64,000 bases of DNA from Pirellulales bacterium (GCA_035533075.1 DATLUO010000068.1:31935-95934), one strand, 5' to 3'. Numbered from the stretch's first letter, positions 1 through 8,128 are shown. Program-made: numbers and translations. Notes: generated from the letters alone by a model not told the origin.

Positions 1-1403
1 GGCCAAAGCGCGGCCAGTTCGGGCTTGGGCGGCGGAATCATCTGGCCGTTGGTGTCGTCATAAAAAGCGAAGGAGCCGTCGAGGCGGCCCACGAGCAGCG
101 TCTTGTTGTCGGCGGTCAGTGCCAACGCGGCCGGCCAGTCGGGCTGGGCGACGAGCGAGAGCCGCTCGATGACCTGGTCCGCATTCCAGACCCGCACCGT
201 GCGGTCCTCCGCCGAGCTGGCCAGCGTTTTGCCGTCGCGCGACCAAGCCAGTTCGATGATCGCCCCTTCGTGCGCGAAGCGCGTGATGGCCAGCGGGTTG
301 GTTCCTTCCTTTGCCGAGTCGCTCAGATTCCAGACGCGAATGCGGTTATCGACGCCGCCGGCCGCCACGCGCCGCCCGTCGGGACTGAAGACAACGGCGT
401 ATTGCTCCTTGAGCGGTTGGCCGAAGGTGTCGAGCCGGTTGCCGCTGGCCACGTCCCACAGCTTGACCGTGCGGTCGGCGCTGGCGCTGGCCAAGAGCTT
501 GCCGTTGGGACTGAAAGCCAGATCGAACACGGCGCCGTTGTGCCCGGTGATGGTGCGGACTTCTTGCCCGGTGGCGGCGTCCCAGAGTTTGATGTCCTGG
601 TCGTAGCCGCCAGTGGCGATCAGCTTGCCGTCGGCACTGATCGCGGCCGCATAGAGCGAATCGCGATGGCCGACGATGGTCCGCACGAGAGCGCCGTCGG
701 CGACGTTCCACAGCTTCAACTCTCCGAACAGGCCCGGCTCGCCGGCGGCGCTAATGAGTTTCGCGCCGTCGGACGAAAAGGCGACGTCGGCCACGCTGCC
801 GCGATGGCCGGCGAGCGTGCGAAGCGTGGCTCGGCTGGCCGTGTCGACCAGCCGCACTTCGCGGTAGCCGGCCAGGGCAGCCAGCTTGCCGTCGGGACTG
901 ACCGCCGCGGCGTTGATCACCTTGCGGGCCGGCGCGAGCAAATCGACTTTGGGTGTGACCAGCATCGTGGGGTCGGGCGGCTGGCCGTTGGGATTTTTCG
1001 CCCCCGCGTCGACCCATGCCCGGACCAAGGCGATCTCTTCCGCTTTCGGCCGCTCGTTGTCTTCCGGCGGCATGACGGGTTCGATCTTCCCTTCGAGCAT
1101 GAGCACCAGCCGGCTTTGATCGCTCTTGCCCGGCAGCAGCACCGCGCCGCCTTCACCGCCTTTGAGCAGCGTCTCGTAGCTTTCCAACACCAGCTTGCCT
1201 TCGGCATCTTTGGCGTTATGGCAGCCAAGGCAGTATTGCTTGAAGATCGGCGCGATGTGCTGGTTGTAGTCGGGCGGGGCGGCGGCGCCGACGGCTCGGA
1301 TGAAGGCAAAAAGAGCGCAGGCGAACTTCAGTCCAAAGTCTAAAGTCCAACGACCAAAATCCAATAAGCGCTTGGAAGCAATCACAATATCCTCGCTAGA
1401 CAT
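1..1403 (-). CDS. Planctomycete-type cytochrome c / WD40-repeat protein (3' end outside window)
   Basis: The reading frame opens with ATG at 1403 and runs off the left edge without a stop, so only the first 467 codons are visible. An N-terminal hydrophobic stretch (about residues 24-42) is followed by a heme-binding motif CLGCH (residues 58-62) and the planctomycete cytochrome C pattern. After residue 150 come regularly spaced WD40 blades with G-H-x-D and KLWD/RVWN motifs. Such proteins are predicted to be exported and to pair a c-type heme with a beta-propeller; their substrate is unknown. The N-terminus contains a low-complexity duplication (LDFGRWTLDFG) encoded by a short repeat, so the true start could lie slightly downstream. 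It follows a DUF1549 protein and a toxin/immunity-like cassette on the same strand. Confidence 0.85.
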   Translation of the reverse strand, partial: MSSEDIVIASKRLLDFGRWTLDFGLKFACALFAFIRAVGAAAPPDYNQHIAPIFKQYCLGCHNAKDAEGKLVLESYETLLKGGEGGAVLLPGKSDQSRLVLMLEGKIEPVMPPEDNERPKAEEIALVRAWVDAGAKNPNGQPPDPTMLVTPKVDLLAPARKVINAAAVSPDGKLAALAGYREVRLVDTASRATLRTLAGHRGSVADVAFSSDGAKLISAAGEPGLFGELKLWNVADGALVRTIVGHRDSLYAAAISADGKLIATGGYDQDIKLWDAATGQEVRTITGHNGAVFDLAFSPNGKLLASASADRTVKLWDVASGNRLDTFGQPLKEQYAVVFSPDGRRVAAGGVDNRIRVWNLSDSAKEGTNPLAITRFAHEGAIIELAWSRDGKTLASSAEDRTVRVWNADQVIERLSLVAQPDWPAALALTADNKTLLVGRLDGSFAFYDDTNGQMIPPPKPELAALW

Positions 1404-1445
1404 CTACGTTTTCCGAATATCTGCATAACGCGCCCGGACCCACCA

Positions 1446-1670
1446 TTACGTGCCCTCAGCTCGAAAGAAGCGATCGCTATCCGGAGGCAAATGCTTCCAG
1501 CGCGGATGAGATTGCATTGAATCTGCCACCGAGCGCCGAATTCTTCCTCCGAGACAGATCCCCGGCGAATTACCCGCGCTCGCGTAGGCCCGCCAGCAAG
1601 GCAGTCCTTCCGTTTGTGAGACGAACGAACGCAACTTGCTGATATCGATAGCGGAGTGTGCGGACGTCAC
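1446..1670 (-). CDS. Small ORF coupled to upstream immunity-like gene, function unknown
   Basis: This is a 74-codon frame starting with GTG at 1670, whose last two bases overlap the TGA of the upstream 1667-2209 gene (GTGA overlap), an arrangement typical of translational coupling. I do not recognise the family. The protein has a Cys/Trp/Arg cluster (LPCWRAYASAGNSPG) and a basic C-terminal half, with no signal peptide or membrane segment. It could be a second immunity protein of the cassette, or the detached C-terminal part of a longer immunity protein. The rest of the gap up to 1403 shows nothing else. Confidence 0.45.
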   Translation of the reverse strand: MTSAHSAIDISKLRSFVSQTEGLPCWRAYASAGNSPGICLGGRIRRSVADSMQSHPRWKHLPPDSDRFFRAEGT

Positions 1671-2209
1671 CGTTGCGTCTCCTCCGCCCAGGAGGCCGCA
1701 AGATGGGCCACAGCCATGAACCCGTGCGGCGGCGACTTGTGGCCCACGAATACTCTTACGTCGCCCGGAACCGTGGCGCGATCGTCATACACGCCGAAGT
1801 CGCCGCCGGGCCTTGCTTGCGCGACCAGTTCTTTGACTTGTTTCCCTAAGACGCTTGATGGTTCAACGAGTTGCAGGCCGGCAAGCCGGTGTTCGACGTC
1901 ACCGTTGCAGACGAAAATCTGCGGGACGAGATGTTTACCGCCATCATCGCTAATCACCGTGATTGCGGCGAACCGCGCGATCCGGTCGCCTTGCATGGCG
2001 GAGGCTACCCGATCCAGATAGCCAAGCGCCAATTCAATCAACAGCAGATTCTCGTCACCGTATCGCTTCAAGAAGTCAACCTGCCGATAGCGCGAATAGA
2101 GAGGCGTCTCATCGAAATACGCAGGATCCGCGAAAGCTGAGAGGTCGTCCAGGAGGTGCTGCTCGCGCAGTACCGATTCAAATTGCGTTCTCATCGGCGA
2201 CGAAATCAT
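1667..2209 (-). CDS. Hypothetical protein, candidate immunity protein for the toxin-like ORF
   Basis: The preferred start is the ATG at 2209, which overlaps the TGA of the preceding 72-residue toxin-like gene (ATGA), giving a 180-residue product. A longer frame to 2275 exists but would run through the toxin gene. The protein is acidic, soluble and has no signal peptide. It contains a long helical region (RQVDFLKRYGDENLLLIELA) and a cytosolic-looking C-terminal half. I recognise no named domain. Position directly behind a toxin tip, overlapping start, acidity and lack of export signal are the usual properties of immunity proteins; the role is inferred from these alone. Confidence 0.7.
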   Translation of the reverse strand: MISSPMRTQFESVLREQHLLDDLSAFADPAYFDETPLYSRYRQVDFLKRYGDENLLLIELALGYLDRVASAMQGDRIARFAAITVISDDGGKHLVPQIFVCNGDVEHRLAGLQLVEPSSVLGKQVKELVAQARPGGDFGVYDDRATVPGDVRVFVGHKSPPHGFMAVAHLAASWAEETQR

Positions 2210-2424
2210 ACCTTCCAACCTGCTGCTCGTAGGAACTCTCTCTGTTTCTTCGTCAGGCCGTTTTTGTGCTTCCAAGTTCCATCTTGATTGACTGCCGGAC
2301 TGCCTTTACCTGGACCCAGGTGAGCGTGCCACTGCTCGCCCGTGATCTTCGGGCGGTCGATCCGGTCGATGCCTCTTGGCCCTTGTCCTCTGCGAACTAT
2401 CTCGGCGGCCTCCTTGGGTGTCAT
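2206..2424 (-). CDS. Orphan polymorphic-toxin C-terminal domain
   Basis: This 72-residue ORF starts with ATG one base after the TAG stop of the DUF1549/DUF1553 gene. Its sequence resembles the C-terminal tips of Rhs/CDI-type polymorphic toxins: an RIDRP segment, a GEQWHAHLGPG motif, a 'G-x-PAVNQDGTWKH' block and a terminal 'LTKKQREFLRAAGWKV'. This assignment is from memory of related toxin tips; the exact family (and whether it is a nuclease) is not certain. There is no delivery domain, signal peptide or N-terminal Rhs region, so it is an orphan tip. The following gene overlaps its stop codon and is the likely immunity partner. Confidence 0.65.
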   Translation of the reverse strand: MTPKEAAEIVRRGQGPRGIDRIDRPKITGEQWHAHLGPGKGSPAVNQDGTWKHKNGLTKKQREFLRAAGWKV

Positions 2425-2425
2425 C

Positions 2426-4879
2426 CTAATGGTTGAACAAAAACTCTCGGCTGCTCAACACGCTCCAGTAAAGGTCTTCCACGACCTGCCGCTTGTCCTG
2501 GCCCGGTTCGGCCAACACGCCGAGCACTCGCGACTTCTCGTCGTCGGTCGGCGGCCGCGATAGGGCGCTGAGATAAAGCTCCTCGATCAACTTGTCGTCC
2601 GCCGTGTTGGCGGCCAAAAGCTGCTCGATGCGATTGCCTTTTGCCTGCAGCTTGTCGTTCAGCGAGTTGCCGTTGGAGATGTGCAACACCTGCACCATCG
2701 TCGGCTCGGACGTCCGTTCGCACTCGCATGTGATCACCCGCTCGGGACGTCCGAACGTCCGCAGGAAATACGAGTTGACGTTCGCGTCGGGCAATTGCAT
2801 CGCCCGCCAACCGAGCGGATAGTCGCCGAACTGCGTCGGCGCGCCGGTCACCTGCGACATGGCGTCGAGCAACACCTCGGCCATCAACCGCCGCGGGTAA
2901 TAGCGAGAGTAAAAGCGGCCATCGGCTTTGTTCTCGGCCAGCGGTTGGCTGCTGCGCTGATAAGTCTTCGATTGCAGCACCGCCCGCATCAGCGATTTCA
3001 GGTCGAAATGATGGTCGACCAGGAACTTCGCCGCCGCGTTCAACAGTTCTTCGTTGCTGGCCGGATTCGTGAGCCGCATATCGTCGACCATCTCCACCAG
3101 GCCGACGCCGAAAAAGTTCGCCCATACGCGATTGGCGATCGCCCGGCTGAAGTACGGATTGTCGGGCGAAGTCAGCCAGCGGGCCAGGTGCTGCCGCCGG
3201 TCGTCGGGCGAGTCGATGGCCAGCGGCTCCCCGTCGAGCGGAGTCGGCGGCTGCGGTTTGCCGGTGAGCGGTTGGAGCAGGTCGCCGTCGGTCGCGGCGA
3301 AAACGATCGTGTTGCCTTCGCCGGGCGAGGCCTTGAGCTTCACGCGGGCATAAAGGTTCGCCATCGCGTAATACTGGTTGTTCGTCCATTTCTCCAGCGG
3401 ATGGTTGTGGCAGCGGGCACAATTCACCGACATGCCCAGGAAGGCCACCGTCGTCGTCTCGGTCACGTCCGGAGCGTCCTGGTGCAACACGAAGAAGTTC
3501 GTGGCCCCGTTCTCCAGCGTGCTTCCCTTGGCGGTCACCACCTGCCGGGCGAACTCGTCCCACGGAGTATTCGCCTCGACCTGATTGCGAATCCAGGTGT
3601 AGTACGCCCACATCGCCGGCGGACGGAGCTTTTCGCTATTGACCAGCAACAGGTCCGACCATTTGTAGGCCCAGTAATCGATGAACTCCGGCCGCTGCAA
3701 GAGCGACTCGATAAGCTTGTCGCGCTTGTCAGCCGACGCGTCGTTCGAAAAGGCCCGACTTTCCTCGGCGGTGGGCAGCACGCCGATGGTATCGAGATAG
3801 GCCCGCCGCAAAAACTCGCGATCGCCGGCGGGCGGCGAAGGTGGAATACTGAGACTGGCCAGTTTCGCCAGCACCAACTCGTCGATGAAATTGCGCCGCT
3901 CGGCTTTGGCAAACACTTCGGCCGCAACGGGCGTGGGATAGGGCGAGCTGATCGTGGCGGTGACGACGCGGCTCAGATACCAGGCGGTGATCGCCCCCTC
4001 GCCGTAGCCCATGACCTTGACCTGACCGAGTTCGCCGACCTGGGCCACCGACTCGTTGGTCGACGTGAACTTCGCCCAGCGGGTGACGTCTTCCGTGTGA
4101 CCGTCGTTGAAGTGCGCCAGCACGACAAGCTGTTGCTTCATCTCGGGCTTCAGCACCGAGGAGGCGGGCAAGATTTCCAATCGCACGAGCCGCGGATCGT
4201 CAGGCGTGGGCGGCGGCGTGCCGGCGGCGATCCAATCGGCCAGCACGCGATATTCCAGCGAATTGACGCGGAACCGCAGGCCGCCTTTGTGCGGCACGGC
4301 GCCGGTCGGCTTGGTGAGGATCAGGCTGCGGCCCGGATCGCTGGGCACGATGCGTCGGCCGCGCGCCTGGCGCGTGATCGTGTTGAAGTCGCCTTCGGGG
4401 TCATAGCCACGCAACGAGAGTTTGAAGCCGTTCTTGCCCGCCTGTGCTCCATGGCACGCTCCCGAGCTACAGCCAGCCTTGGCCAACACGCTTTCGACAT
4501 GGTTGCGAAAGCTCCAACGGAACGGCTTTTCCATATCGCTGACGGTCACCGCGGCCGTCGCCGACCGCTCGCCGACTTTGGCGGTGATCGTCGCTTGCCC
4601 GTTTCCCATCGGCCGGGCCACGCCGTCGTCGATCGTCACAACCTGCGGATTGCTCGACTCGAACGTCACACCATCGGCAACTTGCCCGACGAACTGGCCG
4701 CCACGAGATTCCTCGACCAGCAGCGCTTGATACGCCTGCGAGCCGGAGAGCTTGACGTTGCCCGGCAGCAACACCAGCGCCTCGTCCGCGCGTAGGGTGG
4801 GCACCGCCCACCAAGAACTGACAATCAATGCGGACATTACCGCCAGTGCTTGGAACGGAACGTTGCTTAAGATGGGCAT
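2426..4879 (-). CDS. DUF1549 and DUF1553 domain protein with N-terminal Ig-like domain
   Basis: This is an 817-residue protein from the ATG at 4879, preferred because it gives a clear signal peptide (hydrophobic, ending near Ala-Asp-Glu, about residue 33); the frame extends to 4930 but would overlap the upstream gene. Order of domains: a bacterial Ig-like (BIG2) segment, a cysteine motif AGCSSGACHGAQAGK, a second BIG2-like segment, the DUF1549 (PSCyt2) region with WAYKWSDLLL, and the DUF1553 (PSD1) C-terminus with RVWANFFGVGLV. These are hallmark exported proteins of planctomycetes and are commonly found with DUF1501 genes; their biochemical function is not established. Here the partner DUF1501 gene is 1.8 kb upstream, separated by inserted small genes. 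Confidence 0.92.
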   Translation of the reverse strand: MPILSNVPFQALAVMSALIVSSWWAVPTLRADEALVLLPGNVKLSGSQAYQALLVEESRGGQFVGQVADGVTFESSNPQVVTIDDGVARPMGNGQATITAKVGERSATAAVTVSDMEKPFRWSFRNHVESVLAKAGCSSGACHGAQAGKNGFKLSLRGYDPEGDFNTITRQARGRRIVPSDPGRSLILTKPTGAVPHKGGLRFRVNSLEYRVLADWIAAGTPPPTPDDPRLVRLEILPASSVLKPEMKQQLVVLAHFNDGHTEDVTRWAKFTSTNESVAQVGELGQVKVMGYGEGAITAWYLSRVVTATISSPYPTPVAAEVFAKAERRNFIDELVLAKLASLSIPPSPPAGDREFLRRAYLDTIGVLPTAEESRAFSNDASADKRDKLIESLLQRPEFIDYWAYKWSDLLLVNSEKLRPPAMWAYYTWIRNQVEANTPWDEFARQVVTAKGSTLENGATNFFVLHQDAPDVTETTTVAFLGMSVNCARCHNHPLEKWTNNQYYAMANLYARVKLKASPGEGNTIVFAATDGDLLQPLTGKPQPPTPLDGEPLAIDSPDDRRQHLARWLTSPDNPYFSRAIANRVWANFFGVGLVEMVDDMRLTNPASNEELLNAAAKFLVDHHFDLKSLMRAVLQSKTYQRSSQPLAENKADGRFYSRYYPRRLMAEVLLDAMSQVTGAPTQFGDYPLGWRAMQLPDANVNSYFLRTFGRPERVITCECERTSEPTMVQVLHISNGNSLNDKLQAKGNRIEQLLAANTADDKLIEELYLSALSRPPTDDEKSRVLGVLAEPGQDKRQVVEDLYWSVLSSREFLFNH

Positions 4880-4901
4880 TGTGTCGATTCTCGCCCCTGG
4901 T

Positions 4902-5213
4902 TCACGAAACCACTGTGCCGTTCTCCTCATGAAGTTCCCTCAACTGTTCCCAAAACGAAACCTCGGACTTGATCTCTTGCTCGTGCTTCGACCGTCTCGG
5001 GTACTTGTCGCCGTGACAGATCCAACACTGCGGATTGCCGCAGTCATAAGCGTCCGTTTTGCGAAAACGGCCAACCTGTTCGTCGCATTCACATTCAACA
5101 ACGTAAGCCGACACCCCGACGCGGTTGCGGTATTGGTTGCTTTCGACGTGGATGCGACGATGCTTCTTCCATTCACGATAAGCGACCTTGCGGTCTTCGT
5201 GCCAACGCTTCAT
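4902..5213 (-). CDS. Small Cys-rich hypothetical protein
   Basis: The ATG at 5213 is preceded by a strong Shine-Dalgarno GGAGG five bases upstream, so it is preferred over the TTG at 5234. The 103-residue product is rich in Arg, Lys, Trp and His at the N-terminus (MKRWHEDRKVAYREWKKHRR). In the middle it carries a cysteine array, C-x-C then C-x4-C-x2-CH (YDCGNPQCWICHGDKYP), which suggests a metal-binding knuckle. I recognise no named family. It lies between the putative immunity gene at 5351-6043 and the DUF1549 gene, 22 bp upstream of the latter's start. Confidence 0.65.
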   Translation of the reverse strand: MKRWHEDRKVAYREWKKHRRIHVESNQYRNRVGVSAYVVECECDEQVGRFRKTDAYDCGNPQCWICHGDKYPRRSKHEQEIKSEVSFWEQLRELHEENGTVVS

Positions 5214-5277
5214 CAGGACCTCCGTAATGAACAAAGGGCAACAGCCTGATGAAGCCGGTGTGGATAGAAAGTGTCAT
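5173..5277 (-). CDS. Possible 34-residue leader ORF upstream of the Cys-rich gene
   Basis: ATG at 5277 follows a near-perfect Shine-Dalgarno (GGAGGAG, four bases before the start). The frame encodes 34 residues and ends inside the beginning of the Cys-rich gene in another frame. The peptide has no recognisable domain. It may be a translated leader for the downstream gene, or just an ORF created by the ribosome-binding region. Confidence 0.3.
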   Translation of the reverse strand: MTLSIHTGFIRLLPFVHYGGPDEALARRPQGRLS

Positions 5278-5350
5278 GTTCTCCTCCATTATTTAGCTTT
5301 GCGTCTCATGGCCTTTGGCGAGAAGCATCTTGGCAAACTGGACCTTAAGG

Positions 5351-6043
5351 TCATTGAACTGGCCCCTTGGCTGTGGTTCGCGCAGCGAATACTGATGACG
5401 CAGAACTTTCGACACGGCACACCTCGCCGCAGTCCATCCGCAAGTGCATACCGTGCCGCTGCGCTAGAGGCGACGTAAGGTGATAGAACGCGAACGGGTT
5501 GAAATTTGGCTCAGGGTCTGAAGCCCGATCGTGGCGTTGCAATGCAGCTAAATCCTCGTTCAGCCTCTTCTTCCATTCGTCCGCCGTCAGAGCGGTTTGC
5601 CGCTCCCACGCCGCACGGATCGCGTTGACGTCCCACGCCGGGTGCCGGTGAATGGGAATGATCCAGCCTTCGAGCACCACCGGCTCGCCGAAGTAATAGT
5701 TCCAGGCGACCTCGATGGCCGAGTCAAGCGAATCAGTGGGATGCCGCACAGCGTAGGGGTTGATGCCACCAAAGATTGCCGGTGGATCGTTGCGAAACTG
5801 CCATTGCCCATCAACGTTCTCGACAAAGCTTGGATCGGCGATCAAGACGTCCTCTCCCTGGCGCCCATCGCATGGGTAGCAAATGACGTTGATTTGCTGC
5901 CCGTTGACGGAAATGCTTTCCGCCTTCGTGTCGTTCGAAAGGTGCCCCAGGAAGAGCAGTGTTTCCTGCAAAACCAGAGCAAACATTCCGACGTCGCGGA
6001 ACATTTTTTCGGCGTCTTCAAGCGTCGAGACTGCGGTTGCCAT
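5351..6043 (-). CDS. Hypothetical protein, candidate immunity partner of the papain-like domain
   Basis: This is a 230-residue soluble protein starting 12 bp after the stop of the papain/C39-like ORF and on the same strand. It has no signal peptide or membrane segment, and a high content of Asp/Glu and Trp (for example AIEVAWNYYFGEPVVLEGW). I do not recognise the domain. The last ~30 residues (from about HGMHLRMDCGEV) look different in composition and may be read-through into unrelated sequence. Its position behind a toxin-like domain suggests an immunity role, which is inference from gene order only. Confidence 0.65.
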   Translation of the reverse strand: MATAVSTLEDAEKMFRDVGMFALVLQETLLFLGHLSNDTKAESISVNGQQINVICYPCDGRQGEDVLIADPSFVENVDGQWQFRNDPPAIFGGINPYAVRHPTDSLDSAIEVAWNYYFGEPVVLEGWIIPIHRHPAWDVNAIRAAWERQTALTADEWKKRLNEDLAALQRHDRASDPEPNFNPFAFYHLTSPLAQRHGMHLRMDCGEVCRVESSASSVFAARTTAKGPVQ

Positions 6044-6055
6044 TTTTGTTATGCC

Positions 6056-6556
6056 CTATTTTGCCAAGGTCACGATCGCGCCAACCCTCATGACGGCGGA
6101 ACCGGCCGCCTCAGCAAACTCTTCCCAAGGCGGCACGTGCCGCGTTCCCGTGGCTGGGTCGCGCAGCGACACAACGAACTCTCCGCTGCCACGTATTCGC
6201 TGAAAAACTTTGTCCACCACGACCGCATGCCCTAGGCCGTCCGCATCCAAAAAAACGGGTACAATTGCCGGGTGCCGCGGACCCACCTCGTCAACCATCG
6301 CCATCAAAAACGCCTGCTCGGCGAACTGGGGCACCGGATTGGTCAAACCATTAGCGTAGGTCTCCCTCACTGAAAAACCTAGCCGAATCGCCGCACCGAT
6401 GGTCATCGACGCGTCGTCGAGAGTCATCTTAATCCGTCCAATAGTAAGGCCTTTGCTTGCGACGCTCAACTCGCTCAAGGCGGAACTCAGCATCTCGGCG
6501 GCCTTTCCCTCAATTCTAACATTCTTGGCCCGCAGCACCATTTCGGCGCATGCCAC
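6056..6556 (-). CDS. Papain/C39-like peptidase-fold domain, orphan toxin tip
   Basis: A GTG at 6556 gives 166 residues, but the frame is open back to 6637 and the extra codons encode PTGNSCG, which carries the probable catalytic Cys of a papain-like/C39-like fold (NSCGVACAEMVL). The catalytic His lies in GLGHAVVVDKV and the Asp in SLRDPATGTRHVPPWEEF. This Cys-His-Asp layout is that of papain-fold toxin domains at the C-terminus of polymorphic toxins. Upstream of 6637 the same frame meets the TAA of the DUF1501 gene, and I see no ATG, GTG or TTG between that stop and the Cys. The domain therefore either has lost its start, uses a rare start, or is made by stop-codon read-through. The next gene may be its immunity protein. 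Confidence 0.6.
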   Translation of the reverse strand: MACAEMVLRAKNVRIEGKAAEMLSSALSELSVASKGLTIGRIKMTLDDASMTIGAAIRLGFSVRETYANGLTNPVPQFAEQAFLMAMVDEVGPRHPAIVPVFLDADGLGHAVVVDKVFQRIRGSGEFVVSLRDPATGTRHVPPWEEFAEAAGSAVMRVGAIVTLAK

Positions 6557-6637
6557 CCCACAACTGTTTCCGGTGGGCTGCTTGCTTGACCGTGGATGGC
6601 GAACGGGCCAGCGCGCCAGAAAAGACTTGGGCCGTCG

Positions 6638-8014
6638 TTAGAACAACTCCTTGATTTCATGCTTGCCGAAATCGACCAGCGGGAAGGGCCGCGACTGCGG
6701 GCCGGGAAGCTTGGTTTCCAGGTCGAGACCGAGGCTGCGATAGATCGTGGCGACGATCTCGGCCGGCTCGACGGGCCGCTCGGCCGGCACGCCGCCGATC
6801 GGATCGCTGCGGCCCACCACCCGCCCGCCTTGCACGCCGCCGCCCGCGAAATAGCAGGTCCAAACCTGCGGCCAGTGGTCGCGGCCGCCCGCTGGGTTCA
6901 CGCGCGGCGTGCGGCCGAACTCCGCCAGATTGCAAACCAGCGTATTGCCCAGCATGCCGCGCGCCGTCAGGTCTTCCAGCAAGGCGGAGTATGCCTGGTC
7001 GTACATCGGGGCCACGATGTCGCGCATGCCTTCGATCGACGTGAAGGGCTTCGAGCCGTGAATGTCCCAGGTGATTTCGTCGAACACCGTGATGAACGTG
7101 TTGACGGTCACGAACCGCACGCCGGCCTCGATCAGCCGCCGAGCCAACAGGCAGCTTTGACCGAACCGCGTCATGCCGTAACGCTCGCGCACCTGTGGCG
7201 GCTCCTTCGAGAGATCGAAGGCCTCACGGGCCTGCGTGCTGGTCATCAAGCGGAAGGCCGCCTGAAAATTGCTGTCGAGAAGCTGGGCGCTGTCGCTGGC
7301 TTCGAAGTTTTTGACCTGATCGTCGACGATGCTCCGCAAGCGGCGGCGGCGATCGAGCCGGGCCTCGCCGATCTGTGCCGGCGGCAGCAGGTCGGGCACC
7401 TTGAAGTTCGGCTGCGAAGGATCGGCCATCAGGGCGAACGGGTCGTGCGCCTTGCCCAGAAAGCCGGCGTCTTGCCCGTGCGGCATGTTGCCACCGGTGC
7501 GGCCCATCGGTTCGGGCAAAATCACATGCGCCGGCAGGTCGCTTTTGCGTCCGCGGAGATAGCTGAGCACGCAACCGGCGTGCGGCGTGTTGATGCCGCC
7601 GGTAAACAGCCGGCCGGTCTGCATCATCTGGTGGCCGGTGTCGTGAACGGCGGCGGCGGTGTGGAAGCAGCTTCGCACCAGCGAGAACTTGTCGGCATGC
7701 TGGGCCATCCGCGGAAAGATTTCCGTGATCTCGATGGCCGGCGCGTTGGTCTTGATCGGTTTGAAGGGACCGCGAATTTCGGCCGGTGCGTCGGGCTTCG
7801 GATCCCAGGTGTCGATCTGGCTCGGAGCGCCGAGGTTGAAGATCATGATTACCGAGCGGTCGTCGTGGCCCGGCGCCACCTTGCCCTGGGCCTCGGCGGC
7901 CACCAGGTCGGCCAGCGACAGTCCGAGGGCGCCCAGCGTGCCCGCTTGCAGAAAGTCGCGGCGCGTCAGGCCGTCGCAGGTCTGTGTGGATCCCTTGCCG
8001 GTGAGTTGGAGCAT
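6638..8014 (-). CDS. DUF1501 family exported protein
   Basis: This is a 458-residue protein with a twin-arginine signal near the N-terminus (LTRRDFLQAGTLGALGLSLA, about residues 16-35), so it is expected to be folded before export. The body shows the DUF1501 (sulfatase/alkaline-phosphatase-like fold) pattern: FNLGAPSQIDTWDPKPDAP, a DTGHQMMQTGR segment, FGRTPRVNPAGGRDHWPQ, and GGGVQGGRVVG near the C-terminus. Function of the family is not proven. It heads the minus-strand series that continues with toxin-like inserts and the DUF1549/DUF1553 gene. Its TAA stop is in frame with the papain-like domain that follows directly. Confidence 0.93.
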   Translation of the reverse strand: MLQLTGKGSTQTCDGLTRRDFLQAGTLGALGLSLADLVAAEAQGKVAPGHDDRSVIMIFNLGAPSQIDTWDPKPDAPAEIRGPFKPIKTNAPAIEITEIFPRMAQHADKFSLVRSCFHTAAAVHDTGHQMMQTGRLFTGGINTPHAGCVLSYLRGRKSDLPAHVILPEPMGRTGGNMPHGQDAGFLGKAHDPFALMADPSQPNFKVPDLLPPAQIGEARLDRRRRLRSIVDDQVKNFEASDSAQLLDSNFQAAFRLMTSTQAREAFDLSKEPPQVRERYGMTRFGQSCLLARRLIEAGVRFVTVNTFITVFDEITWDIHGSKPFTSIEGMRDIVAPMYDQAYSALLEDLTARGMLGNTLVCNLAEFGRTPRVNPAGGRDHWPQVWTCYFAGGGVQGGRVVGRSDPIGGVPAERPVEPAEIVATIYRSLGLDLETKLPGPQSRPFPLVDFGKHEIKELF

Positions 8015-8063
8015 GCGGTGAACCTCCGTTTTTTGGCCGGTCGCCGGTGCCGGGCGACCTCAG

Positions 8064-8114
8064 AGATTGATGCTAGCAGCGGCGGGACGTAAGATCAACG
8101 GTGCGGGAGGGTTG
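8064..8114. repeat. 51-bp direct repeat, copy 1
   Basis: This 51-bp segment (beginning agattgatgctagc) recurs at 8988-9038 with three mismatches. It lies just upstream of the minus-strand DUF1501 gene; the other copy lies just upstream of the plus-strand membrane protein/DUF1501 pair. The two copies enclose the broken toxin-antitoxin genes. Confidence 0.9.
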
Positions 8115-8128
8115 CGAGTTTGGTGGGG

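Noticed and set aside
1656..2021. Plus-strand ORFs across the toxin/immunity cassette
   Set aside because: They are antisense to the overlapping minus-strand genes, which show consistent stop/start coupling.
2681..4795. 704-codon plus-strand ORF opposite the DUF1549/DUF1553 gene
   Set aside because: GC-rich third positions of the true gene leave the opposite strand open; the translation is Arg/His/Gly-rich without domains.
4791..4814. A further GTAGGGTGGG repeat in the DUF1549 signal-peptide region
   Set aside because: Only about 24 bp resemble the element and they could equally be ordinary coding sequence.
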